Assembly (NCBI RefSeq): GCF_041262525.1
Contig: NZ_JBGCCK010000012.1
Coordinates: 62,001-126,000, forward strand
Direction of reading: 5' to 3'
DNA: 64,000 nucleotides
Origin: Streptacidiphilus sp041262525
GTDB lineage: Bacteria; Actinomycetota; Actinomycetes; Streptomycetales; Streptomycetaceae
Positions within the stretch are counted from its first letter, which is position 1. Each line of letters begins with the position of its first letter. The position numbers and the translations under genes were made by a program. Shown here one piece after another: positions 15,507 through 23,898 of the stretch. The notes below the pieces were generated by a model. That model did not search any database, had not been told where the DNA came from, and worked only from the letters and a program-made list of their open reading frames with translations.

Positions 15507-15525
15507 TTAGGCAAGGATCGCCTAA
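15507..15525. promoter_or_regulatory. Iron-box-like site (DtxR/IdeR/DmdR type)
   Basis: TTAGGCAAGGATCGCCTAA has TTAGG and CCTAA half-sites in the same 19-bp frame as the DtxR-family iron box (TTAGGTTAGSCTAACCTAA); the palindrome extends to GTTAGGC/GCCTAAC. It lies 75 bases before a VIT-family metal transporter gene. The outer half-sites match; the inner nine bases match less well. Confidence 0.6.
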
Positions 15526-15600
15526 CTTCGCAGGTCAGGGCGGTGGTAAGGCAGTACTGGCTTGCTGGAAATGAGGCTCCAGGAGCGTTAGTTTCCTGAC

Positions 15601-16338
15601 GTGACAACGACGACGATGAGCGCCCAGGACATAGCCGAGACCGCCGAGGCCTACAAGCACGACCACCGCGACGTGAATGGTGGCTGGCTCCGCCCGGCGG
15701 TCTTCGGGGCCATGGACGGCCTCGTCTCGAACTTCGCGCTCATGTCCGGCGTCGTCGGCGGCAGCGCGAGCCACGGCGTCGTGGTGCTGACCGGCCTGGC
15801 CGGCCTCGCGGCCGGCGCCTGCTCGATGGCCGCCGGCGAGTACACCTCGGTCGCCTCGCAGCGAGAGCTGGTCCAGGCGGAGCTTGAGATCGAGCGGCTG
15901 GAGCTGAAGCGCAACCCGCGGGAGGAGCTGGCCGAGCTGGCTCAGGTCTACGTCAACCGCGGCGTCGAGCCCCGGCTCGCCTTCGAGGTGGCGCAGCAGC
16001 TCACCGCGGACCCTGAGCGGGCGCTGGAGGTCCACGCCCGCGAGGAGATGGGCATCGACCCGCACGACCTGCCGTCGCCGTTGGTGGCTGCGGTCTCCTC
16101 CTTCACGGCGTTCGCGCTGGGCGCGCTGCTGCCGCTGCTGCCGTATCTGCTGGGCGCGACGTCGCTGATCCCGGCGGTGATCCTCTCCGTCCTCGGGCTG
16201 TTCCTCTGCGGTGCGGTCGTGAGCAAGGTGACGGCGCGCAGCTGGTGGTTCAGCGGCCTGCGCCAGCTGACCCTCGGCGCGGCGGCAGCGGGCGTGACCT
16301 TCCTGCTCGGCCAGCTCATCGGCGGACACATCGCCTGA
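15601..16338 (+). CDS. VIT1/CCC1-family iron/manganese transporter
   Basis: A 245-residue membrane protein of the vacuolar iron transporter family, which moves Fe2+ or Mn2+ out of the cytosol. The first helix carries the family signature FGAMDGLVSNFALMSGVVG, followed by AAGACSMAAGEYTSVASQRE, then a charged cytosolic metal-binding region (residues about 84-155, rich in Glu) and three C-terminal helices. GTG 15601 has a TAGTTT hexamer six bases upstream and no well-placed Shine-Dalgarno, suggesting a leaderless start. The iron-box-like palindrome upstream fits a role in iron detoxification. Confidence 0.9.
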   Translation: MTTTTMSAQDIAETAEAYKHDHRDVNGGWLRPAVFGAMDGLVSNFALMSGVVGGSASHGVVVLTGLAGLAAGACSMAAGEYTSVASQRELVQAELEIERLELKRNPREELAELAQVYVNRGVEPRLAFEVAQQLTADPERALEVHAREEMGIDPHDLPSPLVAAVSSFTAFALGALLPLLPYLLGATSLIPAVILSVLGLFLCGAVVSKVTARSWWFSGLRQLTLGAAAAGVTFLLGQLIGGHIA

Positions 16339-16649
16339 CCTCGGTCAGTTCCCCGCGCCCCTGGTGGGGCTTCACGTGGTGTTACTCACACACAGCAATC
16401 GCGTGAATGCTCTGTTTCGCGAGCGCAGCGATCGGGCAGACTTGCGAGGACGTCCGAATACCCGTGACCCTGGATTCGAGACGTGACGGGATGTCCCCTC
16501 CAAGGCCCTCATCCATGGCCTGAGCCGCTGGCCGGTCCACATGGTGGACTGAAAAATCCACTAAGTGGAATCTCCGGCATCATGTAACCTGCACGACACG
16601 CAATCGCAAAGGGCCAGCGTCGTCCCGTATGCGCATGTGAATTGACTCC
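16339..16649 (+). promoter_or_regulatory. gltB upstream region with paired TCCAC-N3-GTGGA palindromes
   Basis: This 311-bp gene-free stretch begins with a fragment of the dispersed element (CAGTTCCCCGCGCCCCT near 16346). Two identical half-site palindromes follow, TCCAC-ATG-GTGGA (16536-16548) and TCCAC-TAA-GTGGA (16557-16569), 21 bp centre to centre. A GlnR-like half box GTAAC-N6-GACAC lies at 16584-16599. No open frame with normal codon bias is seen. The paired palindromes are probably the operator for gltBD. Confidence 0.55.
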
Positions 16650-19600
16650 ATGCCAACCACGACGACGGGAGAGCCGATGCTGCCTGCGTCTTCGCACCCC
16701 GCCCCCCGCCCCTACGCGGCCTTGGCGGACGCGCGGCCCGCCAAGCAGGGCCTGTACGACCCGAGCAACGAGCACGACGCCTGTGGCGTCGGCTTCGTCG
16801 CCTCACTGAGCGGAGTCGCCGAGCACCGCATCGTGGAGCAGGGCCTCACAGTCCTTCGCAACCTGGAGCACCGCGGGGCCACCGGCTCCGAGCCGGACTC
16901 CGGCGACGGCGCCGGCATCCTGACCCAGATCCCGCACGCGTTCCTCAGCACCAAGGCCGCCGAGGCCGGCTTCGAGCTTCCGGCTCAGGGCCACTACGCC
17001 GTCGGCATCGCCTTCCTGCCGGACGACGACGCCGCCGACGCGGCCGCCGTCGCCACCGTCGAGGCGATCGCCGCAGCCGAGGGCCTGACCGTCCTCGGCT
17101 GGCGTGACGTCCCGGTCACCCCGGACCTGCTCGGCACGACCGCCCGCTCGGTCATGCCGCGTTTCCGCCAGCTCTTCGTCACCGACGCCGAGGGCGGCAG
17201 GACCGGCCTCGAGCTGGACCGGGTCGCCTTCGTTCTGCGCAAGCGCGCCGAGCGCGAGGGCGGGGTGTACTTCCCCTCCCTCTCCGCCCGGACGATCGTC
17301 TACAAGGGCATGCTCACCACCGGGCAGTTGGAGCCGTTCTTCCCCGACCTTTCAGACCGCAGCTTCGCCTCGACGCTCTGTCTGGTCCACTCCCGCTTCT
17401 CGACCAACACCTTCCCGAGCTGGCCGCTCGCGCACCCCTACCGGTTCGTCGCCCACAACGGCGAGATCAACACCGTCAAGGGCAACCGCAACTGGATGAC
17501 GGCCCGCGAGTCGCAGATCGCCACGGACCTGATCCCCGGCGACCTGGACCGGATCTTCCCGGTCTGCACCCCGGACCACTCCGACACTGCCTCCTTCGAC
17601 GAGGTCCTGGAGCTGCTCCACCTCGGTGGCCGTTCGCTGCCGCACTCCGTGCTGATGATGATCCCGGAGGCGTGGGAGAACCACGCCACCATGGAGCCGG
17701 CCCGCCGCGCCTTCTACCAGTTCCACTCCAACCTGATGGAGCCCTGGGACGGCCCGGCCTGCGTCACCTTCACCGACGGCACCCAGATCGGCGCTGTGCT
17801 CGACCGCAACGGCCTTCGCCCGGCCCGGTACTGGGTCACCGTCGACGGCCTGGTCGTGCTCGCCTCCGAGGTCGGCGTCCTGGACATCCCGCAGGAGCAG
17901 GTCGTCCGCAAGGGCCGCCTGCAGCCCGGCAAGATGTTCCTGGTGGACACCGCCGCGGGCCGCATCGTCGACGACGAGGAGATCAAGTCGGCGCTCGCCG
18001 CCGAGAACCCCTACGCCGACTGGCTGCACGCGGGCTCGATCAAGCTCGACGCGCTGCCCGAGCGCGAGCACATCGCACACACCCACGCCTCGGTGACGCG
18101 TCGTCAGCAGACCTTCGGCTACACCGAGGAGGAGCTGCGGGTCCTGCTCGCTCCGATGGCCAAGACCGGCGGCGAGGCGCTCGGCTCGATGGGCACCGAC
18201 TCGCCCATCGCCGCGCTCTCCGCCAAGCCGCGGCTGCTCTTCGACTACTTCACCCAGCTGTTCGCGCAGGTCACCAACCCGCCGCTGGACGCCATCCGCG
18301 AGGAGCTCGTCACCTCGCTCGGCTCCAACCTCGGCCCCGAGGGCAACCTGCTCCAGGCAGAGGCGGCCTCCTGCCGCTCCGTCGTCGTGCCCTTCCCGGT
18401 CATCGACAACGACGAGCTGGCCAAGCTGATCCACATCAACGCGGACGGCGACCTGCCGGGCCTGAAGGCGGTCACGCTCTCCGGCCTCTACAAGGTCTCC
18501 GGCGGCGGCGCGGCCCTCGCCGGCCGGCTCGTTGAGATAGCGGCCGAGGCCGACGCGGCGATCGCCGACGGCGCCCGCCTGATCGTGCTCTCCGACCGCC
18601 ACTCGGACGCCGAGCACGCGCCGATCCCCTCGCTGCTGCTCACCGCAGCGGTGCACCACCACCTGATCCGCACCAAGCAGCGGACCAAGGTCGGTCTGGT
18701 CGTCGAGGCCGGCGACGTGCGCGAGGTGCACCACGTCGCGCTGCTGATCGGCTACGGCGCCGGCGCGGTCAACCCCTACCTGGCCATGGAGTCCGTCGAG
18801 GACCTGGTCGCCCAGGGAACCTTCATCAGCGGCATCGAGCCGGAGAAGGCGATCCGCAACCTGATCAAGGCGCTCGGCAAGGGCGTGCTCAAGGTGATGT
18901 CCAAGATGGGCATCTCCACCGTCGCCTCCTACCGTGGCGCGCAGGTCTTCGAGGCCATCGGCCTCAGCCAGGACCTGGTGGACGCCTACTTCTCGGGCAC
19001 CACCACCAAGCTCGGCGGCATCGGCCTGGACGAGGTCGCCAAGGAGACCGCCGCCCGGCACGCCCAGGCGTACCCGGTCTCCGGCATCTCCCCGGCGCAC
19101 CGCCGCCTGGAGATCGGCGGCGAGTACCAGTGGCGTCGTGAGGGCGAGCCGCACCTGTTCGACCCGGACACGGTGTTCCGCCTCCAGCACGCCACCCGCA
19201 CCAAGCGCTACGACATCTTCAAGCAGTACACCTCGCGCGTGAACGAGCAGTCCGAGCGCCTGATGACGCTTCGCGGGTTGTTCAAGTTCGCCGACGGCGG
19301 CAGTGGCCGCGGACCGATCCCGATCGAGGAGGTCGAGTCGGTCAGCGAGATCGTCAAGCGCTTCTCCACCGGCGCGATGTCCTACGGCTCGATCTCGCTC
19401 GAGGCCCACGAGACCCTCGCCATCGCCATGAACCGGCTGGGCGCCAAGTCCAACACCGGTGAGGGCGGCGAGGACCCGCGCCGCCTCTACGACCCGGAGC
19501 GCCGCTCCGCGATCAAGCAGGTCGCCTCCGGCCGCTTCGGCGTCACCAGCGAGTACCTGGTCAACGCGGACGACATCCAGATCAAGATGGCCCAGGGCGC

Positions 19601-21269
19601 CAAGCCCGGCGAGGGCGGCCAGCTGCCCGGCCACAAGGTCTACCCGTGGGTGGCCCAGACCCGGCACAGCACCCCCGGTGTCGGCCTGATCTCCCCGCCG
19701 CCGCACCACGACATCTACTCCATCGAGGACCTCGCCCAGCTCATCCACGACCTCAAGAACGCCAACCCGGCGGCCCGCATCCACGTGAAGCTGGTCTCCG
19801 AGGTCGGCGTCGGCACGGTCGCGGCGGGCGTCAGCAAGGCCCACGCGGACGTCGTGCTGGTCTCCGGCCACGACGGCGGCACCGGCGCCTCGCCGCTGAC
19901 CAGCCTCAAGCACGCCGGTGGCCCCTGGGAGCTCGGCCTGGCCGAGACCCAGCAGACGCTGCTGCTCAACGGCCTGCGCGACCGCATCGTCGTGCAGACC
20001 GACGGCCAGCTGAAGACCGGCCGTGACGTCGTCATCGCCGCACTGCTCGGCGCGGAGGAGTTCGGCTTCGCCACCGCCCCGCTGGTGGTCTCCGGCTGCA
20101 TCATGATGCGCGTCTGCCACCTGGACACCTGCCCGGTCGGCGTCGCCACCCAGAACCCGGTGCTGCGCGAGCGGTTCAGCGGCAAGCCCGAATTCGTGGT
20201 GAACTTCTTCGAGTTCATCGCCGAGGAGGTCCGCGAGATCCTCGCGGAGCTGGGCTTCCGCACCATCCAGGAGGCCGTCGGCCACGCCGAGCTGATCGAC
20301 GCCTCCGAGGCGATCGACCACTGGAAGGCCTCCGGCCTCGACATCGCCCCGCTGCTGCACGTCCCGGACACGGGCTCCTCGCTCTACCAGACCACCGAGC
20401 AGGACCACGGCCTGGACAAGGCGCTGGACAACCAGCTCATCGAGCTGGCCCACGACGCCCTGGAGCACGGCGAGTCCGTCAAGATCCAGCTGCCGGTCCG
20501 CAACGTCAACCGCACGGTCGGCACCATGCTCGGCCACGAGGTGACCAAGCGTTACCGCGGCGAGGGCCTGCCTGAGGGCACCATCGACGTGACCCTCACC
20601 GGCTCCGCCGGCCAGTCCTTCGGCGCGTTCCTGCCGCGCGGTATCACGCTGCGCCTGGAGGGCGACGCCAACGACTACGTCGGCAAGGGCCTCTCCGGCG
20701 GCGTCGTGATCGTGCGCCCGGCGCGGAACGCCTCCGCCATCGGCGCCGACGCGCAGAACCACGTCATCGCCGGCAACACCATCGGCTACGGCGCCACCCA
20801 AGGCCGGATCCACCTGCGCGGCAAGGCCGGTGAGCGCTTCGCCGTCCGCAACTCCGGCGCCACCCTCGTGGTGGAGGGCGTGGGCGACCACGGCCTGGAG
20901 TACATGACCGGCGGGCGCGTCGTGATCCTCGGTGAGACCGGCCGCAACCTCGCGGCCGGCATGTCCGGCGGCATCGCGTACGTTCTCGACCTGCGACCCG
21001 CCAACGTCAACGGCGGCATGGTCGGCATCGAGGCGCCCGACGCGAAGGACCGCGAGTGGCTGCGCGACACCGTGCAGCAGCACTACGAGGAGACCGGCTC
21101 CACGGTGGCGGCCGAGCTTCTCGCCGACTGGGGCGGCGGCGTGTCCCGCTTCTCCAAGATCATGCCCACCGACTACAAGGCAGTGCTCGCCGCCAAGGAC
21201 GCCGCCGAGCGAGACGGGCTCTCCGAGTCCGAGACCACCCGCAAGATGATGGAGGCGGCACATGGCTGA
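16650..21269 (+). CDS. gltB: Glutamate synthase large subunit
   Basis: Makes glutamate from glutamine and 2-oxoglutarate, with electrons delivered by GltD. The 1539-residue length is normal. The N-terminal class II amidotransferase domain has its catalytic cysteine at Cys45 in NEHDACGVGF, so a 44-residue propeptide must be removed. The central domain and FMN-binding synthase domain (around residues 870-1260) include SYGSISLEAHETLA, NTGEGGEDPRR, AKPGEGGQLPG and HDGGTGASP; the 3Fe-4S cysteines lie in CIMMRVCHLDTCPVG. The C-terminal GXGXG beta-helix domain follows. It overlaps gltD by 8 bp. Paired palindromes upstream suggest regulation. Confidence 0.98.
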   Translation: MPTTTTGEPMLPASSHPAPRPYAALADARPAKQGLYDPSNEHDACGVGFVASLSGVAEHRIVEQGLTVLRNLEHRGATGSEPDSGDGAGILTQIPHAFLSTKAAEAGFELPAQGHYAVGIAFLPDDDAADAAAVATVEAIAAAEGLTVLGWRDVPVTPDLLGTTARSVMPRFRQLFVTDAEGGRTGLELDRVAFVLRKRAEREGGVYFPSLSARTIVYKGMLTTGQLEPFFPDLSDRSFASTLCLVHSRFSTNTFPSWPLAHPYRFVAHNGEINTVKGNRNWMTARESQIATDLIPGDLDRIFPVCTPDHSDTASFDEVLELLHLGGRSLPHSVLMMIPEAWENHATMEPARRAFYQFHSNLMEPWDGPACVTFTDGTQIGAVLDRNGLRPARYWVTVDGLVVLASEVGVLDIPQEQVVRKGRLQPGKMFLVDTAAGRIVDDEEIKSALAAENPYADWLHAGSIKLDALPEREHIAHTHASVTRRQQTFGYTEEELRVLLAPMAKTGGEALGSMGTDSPIAALSAKPRLLFDYFTQLFAQVTNPPLDAIREELVTSLGSNLGPEGNLLQAEAASCRSVVVPFPVIDNDELAKLIHINADGDLPGLKAVTLSGLYKVSGGGAALAGRLVEIAAEADAAIADGARLIVLSDRHSDAEHAPIPSLLLTAAVHHHLIRTKQRTKVGLVVEAGDVREVHHVALLIGYGAGAVNPYLAMESVEDLVAQGTFISGIEPEKAIRNLIKALGKGVLKVMSKMGISTVASYRGAQVFEAIGLSQDLVDAYFSGTTTKLGGIGLDEVAKETAARHAQAYPVSGISPAHRRLEIGGEYQWRREGEPHLFDPDTVFRLQHATRTKRYDIFKQYTSRVNEQSERLMTLRGLFKFADGGSGRGPIPIEEVESVSEIVKRFSTGAMSYGSISLEAHETLAIAMNRLGAKSNTGEGGEDPRRLYDPERRSAIKQVASGRFGVTSEYLVNADDIQIKMAQGAKPGEGGQLPGHKVYPWVAQTRHSTPGVGLISPPPHHDIYSIEDLAQLIHDLKNANPAARIHVKLVSEVGVGTVAAGVSKAHADVVLVSGHDGGTGASPLTSLKHAGGPWELGLAETQQTLLLNGLRDRIVVQTDGQLKTGRDVVIAALLGAEEFGFATAPLVVSGCIMMRVCHLDTCPVGVATQNPVLRERFSGKPEFVVNFFEFIAEEVREILAELGFRTIQEAVGHAELIDASEAIDHWKASGLDIAPLLHVPDTGSSLYQTTEQDHGLDKALDNQLIELAHDALEHGESVKIQLPVRNVNRTVGTMLGHEVTKRYRGEGLPEGTIDVTLTGSAGQSFGAFLPRGITLRLEGDANDYVGKGLSGGVVIVRPARNASAIGADAQNHVIAGNTIGYGATQGRIHLRGKAGERFAVRNSGATLVVEGVGDHGLEYMTGGRVVILGETGRNLAAGMSGGIAYVLDLRPANVNGGMVGIEAPDAKDREWLRDTVQQHYEETGSTVAAELLADWGGGVSRFSKIMPTDYKAVLAAKDAAERDGLSESETTRKMMEAAHG

Positions 21270-22725
21270 CCCGAAGGGCTTCCTCACCACCCCGAAGCAG
21301 CTGGCCGAGCGCCGTCCCGTCGCCGAGCGCGTCCGGGACTGGAACGAGGTCTACGTCGAGCGCAGCCTGCTCCCCATCATCAGCAAGCAGGCCGGTCGCT
21401 GCATGGACTGCGGCATCCCGTTCTGCCACAACGGCTGCCCGCTCGGGAACCTGATCCCCGAGTGGAACGACCTGGCCTTCCGCGACGACTGGAAGGGCGC
21501 CACCGAGCGCCTGCACGCGACCAACAACTTCCCGGAGTTCACCGGTCGCCTCTGCCCGGCCCCCTGCGAGTCGGCCTGCGTGCTCGGCATCAACCAGGAC
21601 GCGGTGACCATCAAGAACGTCGAGGTCACCATCATCGACAAGGCCTGGGACAACGGCGACGTGACGCCGCAGATCCCGGACCGCCTCTCCGGCAAGACCG
21701 TCGCCGTCGTCGGCTCCGGACCCGCCGGTCTGGCCGCCGCCCAGCAGCTGACCCGGGCCGGGCACACGGTGGTGGTGTACGAGCGCGCCGACCGCATCGG
21801 CGGCCTGCTGCGCTACGGCATCCCCGAGTTCAAGATGGAGAAGCGCCACGTCAACCGCCGCGTCGAGCAGATGCGCGCGGAGGGCACCCGGTTCCGTACC
21901 GGTGTCGAGATCGGCGTCGACCTGACCGGTCGTGACCTGCGCCACCGCTTCGACGCGGTCGTCGTCGCGGCCGGCGCCACCACCGCCCGTGACCTGAACG
22001 TGCCCGGTCGCGAGCTGACCGGCGTCTACCAGGCCATGGAGTACCTGCCGCTGGCCAACAAGGTGCAGGAGGGCGACTACGTCGACTCTCCGATCAGCGC
22101 CGCCGGCAAGCACGTCGTCGTCATCGGCGGCGGCGACACCGGAGCCGACTGCGTCGGCACCGCGCACCGCCAGGGCGCGGCCTCGGTGACCCAGCTGGAG
22201 ATCATGCCGCAGCCGGGCGAGGACCGCCCGACCGGGCAGCCGTGGCCGACCATGCCCATGGTCTACAAGGTCACCTCCGCGCACGAGGAGGGCGGCGAGC
22301 GGATCTACTCCGTGAACACCACCCACTTCAGCGGCGACGAGGACGGCCAGGTTCAGCAGCTGCACCTGGTCGAGGTAGTCTTCACCGAGGGTCGTGTCGA
22401 GCCGGTCCCCGGCACCGAGCGGGCCATCCCGGCGCAGCTGGTCACGCTGGCCATGGGCTTCACCGGGACGGACGTGAAGAACGGTCTGGTCGAACAGCTC
22501 GGTGTGGAGCTCGACCCGCGTGGCAACGTCGCGCGCGACAGCCGTTTCGCCACCAATGTCGATGGCGTCTTCGTGGCCGGTGACGCGGGCCGCGGCCAGT
22601 CGCTGATCGTCTGGGCGATCGCCGAGGGCCGCTCCGCGGCCAAGGCGGTCGACTCCTACCTCTCGGGCCGCGCCTCGACGCTGCCCGCCCCGATCCGCCC
22701 GACGGACCGCCCGCTCACGGTGTGA
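21262..22725 (+). CDS. gltD: Glutamate synthase small subunit (NADPH oxidoreductase)
   Basis: A 487-residue FAD/NADPH subunit that passes electrons to GltB. The N-terminal 4Fe-4S cysteines are in CMDCGIPFCHNGCPLGN and CPAPCESACVLG. The FAD site is VVGSGPAGLAAAQQL and the NADPH site VVIGGGDTGADC; the C-terminal VFVAGDAGRGQSLIVWAI completes the FAD fold. ATG 21262 lies 8 bp inside the end of gltB, so the subunits are translationally coupled. A hairpin 80 bases after the stop probably ends the operon. Confidence 0.98.
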   Translation: MADPKGFLTTPKQLAERRPVAERVRDWNEVYVERSLLPIISKQAGRCMDCGIPFCHNGCPLGNLIPEWNDLAFRDDWKGATERLHATNNFPEFTGRLCPAPCESACVLGINQDAVTIKNVEVTIIDKAWDNGDVTPQIPDRLSGKTVAVVGSGPAGLAAAQQLTRAGHTVVVYERADRIGGLLRYGIPEFKMEKRHVNRRVEQMRAEGTRFRTGVEIGVDLTGRDLRHRFDAVVVAAGATTARDLNVPGRELTGVYQAMEYLPLANKVQEGDYVDSPISAAGKHVVVIGGGDTGADCVGTAHRQGAASVTQLEIMPQPGEDRPTGQPWPTMPMVYKVTSAHEEGGERIYSVNTTHFSGDEDGQVQQLHLVEVVFTEGRVEPVPGTERAIPAQLVTLAMGFTGTDVKNGLVEQLGVELDPRGNVARDSRFATNVDGVFVAGDAGRGQSLIVWAIAEGRSAAKAVDSYLSGRASTLPAPIRPTDRPLTV

Positions 22726-22805
22726 CGCTGTGAGCTGACGTTCCGACGGGCCAGTAGAACCCGCGTGGCCTGCAATGGCGCCGGATCGCACGCGGCGCAC
22801 CAGAC

Positions 22806-22849
22806 GGCACCTGCCCCCTGTCCCCGACCAAGTTCGGGGGGCCGGTGCC
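22806..22849. terminator. Terminator between gltD and the convergent lipoprotein gene
   Basis: A 13-position stem with one mismatch: GGCACC-T-GCCCCC (22806-22818) pairs with GGGGGC-C-GGTGCC (22837-22849). It lies 80 bases after gltD and 24 bases after the convergent gene's stop, so it may serve both. No strong T-run. Confidence 0.6.
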
Positions 22850-22873
22850 GTTGTGCGTTTCACCGGCCCGGCC

Positions 22874-23821
22874 TCAGCGGGCCGTCGGAGGGGTGCTGGC
22901 CGCCCGCGGAAGCCCGGTCCCGACGTCGATGACGGTCCGGGCGCCCAGGGCCTCGGACAGGTGTACGGTGACGGACCCGAACGTCAGGCCGTCCACGCAG
23001 TTGACGCCGGGGCTCGGCTTCGGCGGGAGCTTCGAGCCGATGACGACGACGCTCTTGCTCTCCTGGACGAGGCCGGACGGCATCGCACCCCCGCAGCCCA
23101 CCTCCACACCCAGAGTCAGCGTCCGCCCATCGGCGGAGACCGACTTGAGCCCCGCACCCTGGTAGCCGTTGAGCTGAGGCGGGGGCCCGGGCGTGCCGCC
23201 GGGCGTGAGGTCGGGGAACGGGTCGGACTTCACTGCGGCGAAGACGAACTCGCCCTGGTATCCCGAGATCCGGAAGGACCACGCAGGCACGGTCGCCTCA
23301 CCCCGGTTCGTCAGCACCCGCTCCGTGGTGGGCTTGGCACCGGTCACGGTGAGGTAGGTGGGACAGCTCGTCGTCGGGCAGCGGCCGACACTCTCGGTGC
23401 GCAGCGCGGCATCCGGTGTGAGTCCTGGGAGCGTCCGGGGATTGCCCTTGTCGAAGCGCACGGTCTGCTGCGCGGGCCCCTTGGGCAGCGGGACAGTGAG
23501 ACGGAACTGGCCCGCGTAGTACGCGGCCTTGTCCGCACCGGAGTGGAAGGCGCCGGCCGGTAGCCGCACCGTGTCGCTCAGTGGGACGTAGCCGAAGTCC
23601 CAGGACTGCTCGGTCGGGGAGCCGTCCCAGCCGGCGATGAGCTTGCCCGCGCGGACCGTGAACGAGTCGGGATTGGTCGAGACCTGCGGCCGCGCGGAGG
23701 CCGACACGGAGCTGCTCGCGAACGGTGGGCTCGACGTACTGCTCGCACAGCCGGCGGATGTCGTCAGCACGACGGCGGCGAGGGTGAGGGCTCTGGTGAG
23801 GCGCATGTCTCTTCGACGCAT
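22874..23821 (-). CDS. Secreted lipoprotein of unknown function
   Basis: A 315-residue protein with a lipoprotein signal: basic n-region, hydrophobic LTLAAVVLTTSAGC and lipidated Cys25. The mature part begins with a Ser-rich linker and then has beta-rich sequence with two cysteines (CPTTSC) and two further cysteines in VGCGG and GVNCVDG, likely disulfide-bonded outside the cell. I do not recognise a domain. ATG 23821 is given; ATG 23806 (five residues shorter) is equally possible. It is convergent with gltD and lies downstream of a secreted phosphoesterase, with a terminator between. Confidence 0.75.
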   Translation of the reverse strand: MRRRDMRLTRALTLAAVVLTTSAGCASSTSSPPFASSSVSASARPQVSTNPDSFTVRAGKLIAGWDGSPTEQSWDFGYVPLSDTVRLPAGAFHSGADKAAYYAGQFRLTVPLPKGPAQQTVRFDKGNPRTLPGLTPDAALRTESVGRCPTTSCPTYLTVTGAKPTTERVLTNRGEATVPAWSFRISGYQGEFVFAAVKSDPFPDLTPGGTPGPPPQLNGYQGAGLKSVSADGRTLTLGVEVGCGGAMPSGLVQESKSVVVIGSKLPPKPSPGVNCVDGLTFGSVTVHLSEALGARTVIDVGTGLPRAASTPPTAR

Positions 23822-23849
23822 CGGCCGCAGCTGTGGTTCCTCGTCGAAC

Positions 23850-23881
23850 GGTCCCGATACGACCGAGGCCGTATCGGGACC
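23850..23881 (-). terminator. Terminator after the phosphoesterase gene
   Basis: A perfect 12-bp stem, GGTCCCGATACG (23850-23861) and CGTATCGGGACC (23870-23881), with an 8-base loop, located 17 bases downstream of the phosphoesterase stop on the minus strand and before the lipoprotein gene. Confidence 0.85.
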
Positions 23882-23898
23882 GCCCTGGTGCTACGCCG

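Noticed and set aside
16584..16599. GlnR box GTAAC-N6-GACAC upstream of gltB
   Set aside because: Only one pair of half-sites with a mismatch; GlnR sites usually have more. Mentioned only within the gltB region entry.
17352..21290. 1312-codon open frame antisense to gltB
   Set aside because: GC-rich third positions of gltB keep the opposite strand open; no domain, no ribosome-binding site and amino-acid composition rich in Ala, Gly, Arg and Val as expected for a shadow.
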